The notes beneath the pieces are model-generated. The model was not told where the DNA came from. It made no database searches and saw only the letters and a list, made by a program, of their open reading frames with translations. Both the position numbers and the translations under genes were made by a program. Below, piece after piece: positions 1 through 5,021 of a stretch of DNA of 5,021 nucleotides. How positions within the stretch are numbered: the stretch's first letter is position 1; each line of letters begins with the position of its first letter. The DNA is from an uncultured Ruminococcus sp. (GTDB lineage: Bacteria; Bacillota_A; Clostridia; Oscillospirales; Ruminococcaceae): the NCBI GenBank assembly GCA_947303535.1, contig CAMYYQ010000135.1, positions 1 to 5,021 of the forward strand, written 5' to 3'.

Positions 1-240
1 ACAAAAATGGACGGCTACAGAAAGCTCCTTGAGGAAGCCGAATTCTCACGCAAGAAGAAGGAAAGACGCAGCTCCAAGGTAATGAGCGTTTACTGGTGTA
101 CAGTTACTGCTGTATACCTCGGCTGGAGCTTTATCTCTCACAACTGGGGCATTACATGGATAGTATGGGTAATAGCAGGCGTTCTTACACCTGTGGTAAG
201 CATTATAGAATCAAGCGTCAGAAAAAACCGAATTGATTGA
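1..240 (+). CDS. C-terminal membrane tail of a probable XRE-type regulator (5' partial)
   Basis: The reading frame is open from base 1 to the TGA at 238-240, giving 79 codons. The first ATG, at 7, has no Shine-Dalgarno sequence in the six bases before it, so I treat it as an internal Met and the gene as starting outside the window. The visible part opens with a charged, Lys/Arg-rich linker (EEAEFSRKKKERR), followed by two hydrophobic segments: roughly VYWCTVTAVYLGWSFI, then TWIVWVIAGVLTPVVSII. Between them lies a short SHNWGI turn. From memory, this pattern (VYW..TA.YL.WSF....W..TWI.W..AGVL) is the membrane tail found after an N-terminal helix-turn-helix in many clostridial XRE-family regulators. 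The DNA-binding domain itself is not visible, so the regulator call is inference; a small two-helix membrane protein is the alternative. A promoter -35 box for the next gene overlaps the stop codon. Confidence 0.6.
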   Translation, partial: TKMDGYRKLLEEAEFSRKKKERRSSKVMSVYWCTVTAVYLGWSFISHNWGITWIVWVIAGVLTPVVSIIESSVRKNRID

Positions 241-266
241 CAAGCTCCCCCTTTTCAGATTATAAG
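237..266 (+). promoter_or_regulatory. Candidate distal promoter of the DUF3592-like gene
   Basis: TTGACA at 237-242 matches the SigA -35 consensus perfectly. TATAAG at 261-266 matches the -10 consensus at five of six bases, with an 18-bp spacer. The -35 box overlaps the stop codon of the upstream gene. The expected start is near 273, giving a leader of about 65 nt before the ATG at 338. It is weaker evidence than the proximal promoter because of the 18-bp spacer and the final G in the -10. Confidence 0.45.
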
Positions 267-330
267 CAGTTTATCGCCGCGATTGTTGCTATTTCCGCAC
301 TTATATGCTATAATGAATACGAAAAGGGGG
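247..330. repeat. 10-bp perfect inverted repeat covering the ribosome binding site
   Basis: CCCCCTTTTC at 247-256 is the exact reverse complement of GAAAAGGGGG at 321-330, with 64 bp between the arms. The right arm contains the Shine-Dalgarno core (AGGGGG, 325-330), 7 nt before the ATG at 338. The left arm lies in the spacer of the distal promoter. Only RNA that reads through from the upstream gene would contain both arms; transcripts from either candidate promoter would lack the left arm. No T-run follows the right arm, so it is not a terminator. Confidence 0.6.
286..314 (+). promoter_or_regulatory. Proximal promoter of the DUF3592-like gene (extended -10)
   Basis: TATAAT at 309-314 is a perfect -10 box, preceded by TGC at 306-308, which makes an extended -10 element. 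TTGCTA at 286-291 is a four-of-six -35 box at the optimal 17-bp spacing. Transcription would begin near 321, leaving a very short leader of about 17 nt that starts with the GAAAAGGGGG ribosome-binding segment. Confidence 0.7.
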
Positions 331-337
331 TCATTCT

Positions 338-1129
338 ATGAAAAACTACGATAACGATAAAATGAATTACGACGAAAACGGTCTTTATCCCGATGAAAAG
401 CCCGTTTCCGAATCACACCCTACAGCTTCAAAAGTTATCAGCGCCCTTGTGCTGCTGTGTTTTATAGGCGGAATGGGCTGTATGATATATTTCGGCTACA
501 GTGGCAACGCTTTCAGAGCTGTATACTCTTTTTTCGGGATATGGCTGTCCATAGCGATACTCGGACTTTTATCAGACGTTCTCCTTGAAGGCAATAAACC
601 ACAGAGCGGACTCTTCGTTGCTCTCGGTATCGGTCTGATCGGTATCCTTGGTACTCTTGCAGCCCAGTCAGGCGGCGAACAGACAAAAATGAAGCTGCTT
701 AAAATAGGTGTAGTTGCTGTAATAGGAATATTTCTTGTAATAGGATTTTTGCAGGTCATAAATAAAGGAAAATATATACTGAGTTCAAAGGATAACTGCA
801 CAGAGTCTATAATGGCGGAATGTATCAAGCACTCAACCGCTGCCACTTCTGTAAACGGCAGAGTCACAAAAGTTACCTATACTCCCACTTATAAATTCAC
901 ATTCGACGAACAGGAATACACTGTTACCTCGCTCCCTACGACTTCTGCCCGTCAGAACGGCTTAAAGTATGAAATATTCATTGATCCTGCAAATCCAACG
1001 GTCTTTTATGACCCCGAAGCCGAAAAACAAAACATTTTCAGTCTTATACTCAGTATTATCCTGTGGATAGGGATTCCATGTCTTATTCTGATAATCTTCC
1101 TGACGGCTTTAAAAACAGCAGGAATATAA
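338..1129 (+). CDS. Polytopic membrane protein with DUF3592-like domain
   Basis: This 263-residue protein has no known reaction. It starts with about 30 polar residues rich in Asp, Asn and Tyr. Four hydrophobic segments follow at about 33-53, 62-83, 91-109 and 120-140. A soluble segment then runs from about 143 to 232, and a final helix spans about 235-257. The soluble part has the DUF3592 pattern: a beta-rich stretch (NGRVTKVTYTPTYKFTFDEQ) followed by GLKYEIFIDPANPTVFYDPE, where the G...v.iDP.NP core is the family signature as I know it. I see no catalytic motif. The start at 338 is chosen over the Met at codon 9 because AGGGGG lies 7 nt upstream of it. It follows the regulator-like gene on the same strand but has its own promoters, and it converges on the signal-peptidase-like gene. 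The family call is by eye, while membrane topology is fairly secure. Confidence 0.8.
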   Translation: MKNYDNDKMNYDENGLYPDEKPVSESHPTASKVISALVLLCFIGGMGCMIYFGYSGNAFRAVYSFFGIWLSIAILGLLSDVLLEGNKPQSGLFVALGIGLIGILGTLAAQSGGEQTKMKLLKIGVVAVIGIFLVIGFLQVINKGKYILSSKDNCTESIMAECIKHSTAATSVNGRVTKVTYTPTYKFTFDEQEYTVTSLPTTSARQNGLKYEIFIDPANPTVFYDPEAEKQNIFSLILSIILWIGIPCLILIIFLTALKTAGI

Positions 1130-1149
1130 TACCATATAACATACATAAT

Positions 1150-1180
1150 AAAAAGGCAGACCGTCGGGTCTGCCTTGATC
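1150..1180. terminator. Bidirectional intrinsic terminator between convergent genes
   Basis: AAGGCAGACC at 1153-1162 and GGTCTGCCTT at 1167-1176 form a perfect 10-bp stem around the 4-nt loop GTCG. On the - strand the stem runs into five Ts (complement of 1150-1154) followed by ATTAT, a good terminator for the gene ending at 1186. On the + strand the tail is GATCTTTTAT, a poorer T-tract, serving the gene ending at 1129. Its position between two convergent stop codons fits a shared terminator. Confidence 0.88.
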
Positions 1181-1185
1181 TTTTA

Positions 1186-2400
1186 TCAGAGCTTTTTCTT
1201 TTCTTCCTCGATGAGCTTGAGAAGATCATCAACGGACATATCCGCAGCCTTCTTCTTGCGCTCGTTGTGGTCTGTCTTGCTGATTATATCAGAGATATCA
1301 GGTGTATTGCTCTTCTTTACAGGCTTTGGAGCAGCTGTTGAAGGAGCTGACTGGCTTCTGAGAGGAGTTGTCTTTGGAACATCGTTCCTTGACATCTCAG
1401 CAAGCTGGCTCTTTGAAAGGATACCTGTATTATCAGTGATAGGCTCAGCAGGAGCTGTAGGCTGCTGAGGTGTGCTTGTAGTCTTGATATTGAATGTTCC
1501 TGTACGCTCAGCCTCAGCTGTCTTACGGAGCATTTCTTCTCTGAGAGCGTCTGCTGTAGGAGCTGTTGAAGAAGAACCGCCTACGTTTCTCGCAGCAAAT
1601 GTGCTTTCAGCACTGCGCTGTGTCTTGAACTGCATTGTGTGCTCTTTTTCCTTCTGATAAGGAGAATCAGGATTTACCTTCTTCTGGCTGAAATTCTCTG
1701 CGATCGACATCTTCTTGCGCTCAAGCTCGCTGCTTGGCTGTATTTCCTGTGAAGGTTCAAAGAGAGGATTTCCTGCCTTGTCGTGAGAATTTCTTCTTGA
1801 CTCTGAAAGGTCTCTCTGCTTTTCCATTTCATCATACTCATAGAAGCCGAAATCATCGTCATCATCGTCCTTGCCCAGTGCTATCTTTGTGATGAGCATG
1901 ATAACAAGGATAACGCATGGAAGAACAAGCAGCAGGAGTATGCCCTTGATGCTTGAAGCAAATCTTATGAACCAGCCAAGTTCCTTGCTTTCTGTATGAC
2001 CTGTGCAAAGAGCGACAATACTCTCCTTAGGGATAGATTCCGAGCTTCCTACATTTGTAGCATCAGCTGTTGTAAATCTCTCTGAACCGTCCTCAGCAGT
2101 TACGATATCGTAGATACTGAGAACGTGTATCTTGTCGGGATCATCGGCAGGCTTAGCAAGAACGATATCGCCCTTTGCTATTGAAAGATCCTTTGCATCG
2201 GGAGCGATAAGAGCTGCGCCCTCTGTGACATTTCCGCCCATATTATCAGACTCTTTAACTACGTAAATGTAGTTTCCGAATACCTTAGGCGTTTTTCCGC
2301 CCGAGAACATGATATTGACAATGATCGAAACAACGATCAGAAGAACGCATATGACTATAATTACACATTTAAGTATTGAAAAACGTTTTTTAGTTTCCAT
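1186..2400 (-). CDS. SipW/S26B signal-peptidase-like membrane protein, catalytic residues apparently lost, long cytoplasmic tail
   Basis: The protein has 404 residues. A basic N-terminus (METKKRFS) leads into a membrane helix at about 9-31. An outer domain follows, then a second helix at about 153-173 (IKGILLLLVLPCVILVIM). This matches the SipW/S26B fold: FGNYIYVVKE before the active-site strand, AKGDIVLAKP, the segment around 91-100, FTTADATN, and GWFIRF just before helix two. Where the family has SGSM with the catalytic second Ser, this protein has SDNM (51-54), placing Asn at 53. Where the family has THR, it has VLS, placing Leu at 94. The Asp at 113 is kept. Usual SipW proteins are about 190 residues. 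Here about 230 more follow helix two: six Asp (178-183), then polar Ser/Thr/Pro/Ala/Gln-rich sequence, ending in a short charged amphipathic helix (DMSVDDLLKLIEEEKKKL). The start is supported by AAGGTGA at 2407-2413. An active protease with a shifted dyad is possible but less likely. Confidence 0.78.
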   Translation of the reverse strand: METKKRFSILKCVIIVICVLLIVVSIIVNIMFSGGKTPKVFGNYIYVVKESDNMGGNVTEGAALIAPDAKDLSIAKGDIVLAKPADDPDKIHVLSIYDIVTAEDGSERFTTADATNVGSSESIPKESIVALCTGHTESKELGWFIRFASSIKGILLLLVLPCVILVIMLITKIALGKDDDDDDFGFYEYDEMEKQRDLSESRRNSHDKAGNPLFEPSQEIQPSSELERKKMSIAENFSQKKVNPDSPYQKEKEHTMQFKTQRSAESTFAARNVGGSSSTAPTADALREEMLRKTAEAERTGTFNIKTTSTPQQPTAPAEPITDNTGILSKSQLAEMSRNDVPKTTPLRSQSAPSTAAPKPVKKSNTPDISDIISKTDHNERKKKAADMSVDDLLKLIEEEKKKL

Positions 2401-2487
2401 GACACATCACCTTTTCATTTTCTTTTGTTGTCTATTGATCTACACTTTCATTTAACACGGCTCTATTTTTTGCGAACCGCTTTTACT

Positions 2488-2516
2488 ATTATAACACATA
2501 ATAATACAAATTTCAA
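2488..2516 (-). promoter_or_regulatory. Promoter of the signal-peptidase-like gene
   Basis: Read on the - strand, TTGAAA (2516-2511) is a five-of-six -35 box and TATAAT (2493-2488) a perfect -10 box, 17 bp apart. TGT directly before the -10 gives an extended -10 element. Transcription would start near 2481, with a leader of about 80 nt that ends in the Shine-Dalgarno AAGGTGA (2413-2407) six bases from the ATG. Confidence 0.8.
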
Positions 2517-2725
2517 ACATTTTCTAAGTTTTATCTTTTAAAAATATAGAAAATTTTAAGAGATCAAAATTTTTCGTTTTTATGCACAAATATGAAAACA
2601 TTTTTCTTACCTTTCAGTCGTTATGCACAACGGTCAAACGGCGTTTTGCGGCTGTTTTTTCTATGATTTTGGCGAAATTCCGTAATACGTATATTTCGTG
2701 GACAAATATTTGTTGAAATAATCAC
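2517..2725. other. AT-rich divergent intergenic spacer, no gene seen
   Basis: This is the core of the divergent region between the two promoters. I see no reading frame with a ribosome binding site and no RNA gene. It is strongly AT-rich to about 2600, then holds short symmetric elements: AAACG-G-CGTTT (2636-2646), the palindrome ATACGTAT (2685-2692), and the spaced inverted repeat CGAAAT-N14-ATTTCG (2673-2678 and 2693-2698) about 30 bp upstream of the glgP -35 box. The last is the most operator-like, but no known regulator is recognised. Confidence 0.5.
2580..2630 (+). repeat. Direct repeat of a DnaA-box-like 10-mer
   Basis: TTATGCACAA occurs at 2580-2589 and again at 2621-2630, in the same orientation, with starts 41 bp apart (about four helical turns). 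The first nine bases fit the relaxed DnaA box TTATNCACA. The sites lie between divergent promoters and are not associated with dnaA or dnaN in this window. The match is seen directly; binding by DnaA is inference. Confidence 0.45.
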
Positions 2726-2754
2726 TTGAAAAATCATTTAAATCATAGTATAAT
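2726..2754 (+). promoter_or_regulatory. Promoter of glgP
   Basis: TTGAAA at 2726-2731 (five of six) and TATAAT at 2749-2754 (six of six) are separated by exactly 17 bp, a strong SigA-type promoter. The start is expected near 2761, giving an untranslated leader of about 112 nt. The boxes have the same sequence and spacing as those of the divergent promoter at 2488-2516. Confidence 0.85.
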
Positions 2755-2760
2755 TGATGT

Positions 2761-2872
2761 GTATACCGCTTGTAAATCAATTTCTCCGCATCGGCGAAAG
2801 CAGGTGGTAAATCACAGGGGAGATTATACAAAAGGTAATAAAGCCGCCTTTGCGGCAGAATGGAGATCAGAT
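2761..2872 (+). promoter_or_regulatory. Structured 5' leader of glgP
   Basis: The leader contains nested pairing possibilities. TGTATA (2760-2765), at or just after the predicted start, pairs with TATACA (2825-2830). Inside it, TCTCC (2783-2787) pairs with GGAGA (2819-2823), enclosing two small hairpin options: CCG-CAT-CGG (2786-2794, which competes in part with the enclosing stem) and GTGG-TAAA-TCAC (2804-2815). Next comes a strong GC hairpin, GCCGC-CTTT-GCGGC (2843-2856), five bases before the Shine-Dalgarno GGAGAT (2862-2867). No T-run follows that hairpin, so control would more likely be at translation. I do not recognise a known riboswitch family. An ordinary unstructured leader with chance pairings remains possible. 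Confidence 0.4.
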
Positions 2873-5021
2873 ATGGCTACAAAAAAGGCAAACCCTCTTA
2901 TGGACAGGATCAAGGAAGAATTCCCGAGAAAACTTCAGCTTCTGTACAGCGTTTCGCCCGAGGAAGCTTCAGACAAACAGGTTTACCACGTACTTTCTTC
3001 GATAATCGTAGAAATACTTGGTGCGAAGAGGCAGAGCTTCATCAATCATACCCACTCGGTGGGCGGTAAGCAGATCTACTACCTTTCAATGGAGTTCCTT
3101 ATGGGACGCTCCCTTAAAACAAGCATCTATAATCTCGAACTGGCTGATGGCATAAAGGAAATGCTCAAGCCTTATGATATCAACCTCGAAAAGATATACG
3201 AGCACGAGCCCGATGCAGGTCTCGGAAACGGCGGTCTCGGCAGACTTGCTGCCTGCTATCTTGACGGTCTTGCTACTACAGCATTCCCTGCTATGGGTTA
3301 TTCCATATGCTATGAATACGGTATCTTCCAGCAGAAGCTCGAGGACGGCTGGCAGACAGAGCTTCCCGACAACTGGCTTCCCGGCGGTTCGGTATGGCTG
3401 GTGCCAAAGCCCGAGCTTTCAATAGATATCCACTTTGAAGGCGATCTCCAGGAATACTGGGACGACCGCTATCACTATATCTCTCATGTAAACTACAATA
3501 CCGTTGTTGCTACACCTTATGATATGTACGTATCAGGCTACGGCTCAGACGGCGTTTCCGTACTCCGTCTGTGGACTGCAAAAGCTCCGAGCTTCGATAT
3601 GGAGATGTTCAACAAGGGTAATTACGACAGAGCTCTCGCTCAGAACTCTATCGCAAACGCTATCTCAAAGGTACTTTATCCTAACGACAACCACCACGAG
3701 GGCAAGAGCCTCCGTCTGCGCCAGCAGTACTTCCTCTGCGCAGCTTCCGTGGGCGATATCGTAAATACTCACATGAACGTTTACGGTACTCTCGAAAACC
3801 TTGCAGATAAGGTATCTATCCACATAAACGATACTCACCCAACACTGGCTATCCCCGAGCTTATGAGAATACTCCTTGATGACTGCGGATACGGCTGGGA
3901 CAAGGCTTGGGATATCGTTACAAGGACCTTCGCCTACACAAACCACACCGTTATGGCAGAAGCTCTCGAAAAATGGGACGTTAACCTGGTAAAGACAGTT
4001 ATACCGAGAATATTCTCTATCATAGTTGAGATAAACAACCGCTACTGCCAGAATCTCATGGAGAGAAACGGCGGCGACAGCGCAAAAACTACACGTATGT
4101 CCATTATCAAGGACAACCAGATACACATGGCTACTCTCTGCGTTGCGGCTTCACACAGCGTAAACGGCGTATCAAAGCTCCATTCGGAGATAATAAAGCA
4201 GTCTGTATTCCACGATGAGTATGAGAATACACCTGAAAAGTTCAAGAACGTTACCAACGGTATCGCTTACAGAAGATGGCTTCTTCAGTCAAATCCGGGA
4301 CTTACACAGCTCCTCAGCGAAACTATCGGCAAGAAGTTCATCAAGGACGGCGCAGAGCTTGAAAACTTCAGAGAATATCAGGACGACAAGGAAGTTCTCG
4401 CAAAGCTCATGGACGTAAAGAAGGAAAATAAGGAAGCCTTCGCAAAGTATGTCAAGAACCAGTCGGGAATAATCCTCAATACAGACAGCATCTTCGATGT
4501 ACAGGTAAAGCGTCTCCACGAATACAAGAGACAGCACCTCAACGTAATGAATATCCTTTCGGATTATGCATATCTTCTCAATGACCCTGACGCACCTTTC
4601 ACTCCAAAGACTTATATCTTTGCTGCAAAGGCTGCTCCGGGATACTATCTGGCTAAGCAGATAATCAAGATGATATGGGCTATATCCGAGGAAATAAGAA
4701 AGAACCCGAAGATAAGCCAGAAGCTCTCCGTAGTATTCCTCGAGAACTACTGCGTAACTCTTTCCGAGCATCTCATGCCTGCTTCCGACGTTTCAGAACA
4801 GATATCCCTTGCAGGTACAGAGGCATCGGGTACAGGCAATATGAAGCTCATGCTCAACGGCGCTATCACTCTCGGTACACTTGACGGTGCTAATATCGAG
4901 ATAAAGGAAGCCTGCGGCGATGACAATATCGTTATCTTCGGCATGACCACACCTGAGGTAAACGAGCTTCGCGCAAGAGGCTATAATCCCTGCGAATACT
5001 ACAACAATGACAACCGTATCC
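2873..5021 (+). CDS. glgP: Glycogen/maltodextrin phosphorylase, GT35 family (3' partial)
   Basis: This cytosolic PLP enzyme releases glucose-1-phosphate from the non-reducing ends of alpha-1,4-glucans using phosphate. The frame is open from ATG 2873 to the window edge: 716 codons plus one base, of the roughly 800 usual for bacterial members, so about the last tenth is missing. Family landmarks in order are YYLSMEFLMGRSL near the N-terminus, the glycine-rich GLGNGGLGRLA (116-126), YEYGIFQQ, HINDTHPTLAIPELMR (from His317), NHTVMAEALEKW, VTNGIAYRRWL (from Val460), VKRLHEYKRQHLN (Lys546 onward), AAPGYYLAKQIIK, and GTEASGTGNMKLMLNGA with Lys658 as the PLP-binding lysine. No frameshift or missing key residue is visible. 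The start is set by GGAGAT (2862-2867) six bases upstream. It is monocistronic at its 5' end, with its own promoter and leader, and divergent from the signal-peptidase-like gene. glgP and malP cannot be separated by sequence reading alone. Confidence 0.97.
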   Translation, partial: MATKKANPLMDRIKEEFPRKLQLLYSVSPEEASDKQVYHVLSSIIVEILGAKRQSFINHTHSVGGKQIYYLSMEFLMGRSLKTSIYNLELADGIKEMLKPYDINLEKIYEHEPDAGLGNGGLGRLAACYLDGLATTAFPAMGYSICYEYGIFQQKLEDGWQTELPDNWLPGGSVWLVPKPELSIDIHFEGDLQEYWDDRYHYISHVNYNTVVATPYDMYVSGYGSDGVSVLRLWTAKAPSFDMEMFNKGNYDRALAQNSIANAISKVLYPNDNHHEGKSLRLRQQYFLCAASVGDIVNTHMNVYGTLENLADKVSIHINDTHPTLAIPELMRILLDDCGYGWDKAWDIVTRTFAYTNHTVMAEALEKWDVNLVKTVIPRIFSIIVEINNRYCQNLMERNGGDSAKTTRMSIIKDNQIHMATLCVAASHSVNGVSKLHSEIIKQSVFHDEYENTPEKFKNVTNGIAYRRWLLQSNPGLTQLLSETIGKKFIKDGAELENFREYQDDKEVLAKLMDVKKENKEAFAKYVKNQSGIILNTDSIFDVQVKRLHEYKRQHLNVMNILSDYAYLLNDPDAPFTPKTYIFAAKAAPGYYLAKQIIKMIWAISEEIRKNPKISQKLSVVFLENYCVTLSEHLMPASDVSEQISLAGTEASGTGNMKLMLNGAITLGTLDGANIEIKEACGDDNIVIFGMTTPEVNELRARGYNPCEYYNNDNRI

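Noticed and set aside
1063..1468. Two + strand open frames across the end of the DUF3592-like gene and the signal-peptidase-like tail
   Set aside because: They run antisense to the low-complexity tail and cross the terminator; no ribosome binding site or family match.
2379..2390. 12-bp palindrome AAAAACGTTTTT, resembling the core of a catabolite-response site
   Set aside because: It encodes the Lys-Lys-Arg-Phe start of the membrane protein, so coding explains it. The flanks do not fit the cre consensus well.
2629..2661. Possible terminator: GC-rich stretch followed by a T-run (2655-2660)
   Set aside because: The available stems are only 4-5 bp with poor loops, and no gene on the + strand ends upstream of it.
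2517..2725. Possible replication origin, given AT-rich DNA and DnaA-like boxes
   Set aside because: Only two boxes, and no dnaA, dnaN or other origin-linked gene nearby.
2860..3069. ATG at 2860 opening a 69-codon frame that overlaps the glgP start
   Set aside because: It has no Shine-Dalgarno (a GC hairpin precedes it), and the glgP frame explains this stretch with conserved protein sequence.
3665..4126. 153-codon open frame on the - strand inside glgP
   Set aside because: It lies antisense to a highly conserved part of the phosphorylase and encodes a Val/Cys/Tyr-rich product with no family resemblance, so it is a codon-bias shadow.
4289..4771. 160-codon open frame on the - strand inside glgP
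   Set aside because: Antisense to conserved phosphorylase sequence; the Leu/Tyr/Val-rich product has no recognisable domain and no convincing ribosome binding site.

Overview
The window looks like chromosomal DNA of a Gram-positive anaerobe of the Clostridia. Moderate GC coding regions, AT-rich spacers, strong Shine-Dalgarno sequences and SigA-type promoters support this. The protein style (TTGAAA-17-TATAAT promoters, a SipW-like protein with a long tail, a GT35 phosphorylase) makes a Ruminococcus-like member of the Oscillospiraceae my best guess; this is inference, since no taxonomic marker gene is present.

Layout. (1) 1-240, + strand: the C-terminal membrane tail of a protein whose start lies outside the window, of the kind found at the end of XRE-type transcriptional regulators in Clostridia. 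(2) 241-337: a compact regulatory spacer with two plausible promoters and a perfect 10-bp inverted repeat whose right arm is the ribosome binding site of the next gene. (3) 338-1129, + strand: a five-helix membrane protein with a DUF3592-like beta domain. (4) 1150-1180: a bidirectional terminator hairpin between convergent genes. (5) 1186-2400, - strand: a SipW/S26B signal-peptidase-like membrane protein. Its expected catalytic Ser and His appear to be replaced by Asn and Leu, and it carries a roughly 230-residue cytoplasmic low-complexity tail with an Asp6 patch. (6) 2401-2872: a divergent intergenic region with one good promoter on each side, two identical DnaA-box-like 10-mers 41 bp apart, and a structured leader of about 112 nt before the next gene. 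(7) 2873-5021, + strand: glycogen/maltodextrin phosphorylase (glgP), running off the right edge with 716 codons visible.

The genes do not form one operon: orientations are +, +, -, +, and each complete gene has its own promoter. glgP is ordinary central carbon-storage metabolism. The regulator tail and the two membrane proteins are envelope or regulatory accessory genes with no clear functional link to it. The parts most worth a second look are the degenerate signal-peptidase-like protein, the anti-Shine-Dalgarno inverted repeat before the DUF3592-like gene, and the foldable glgP leader. I see no mobile element, CRISPR array, tRNA or rRNA.
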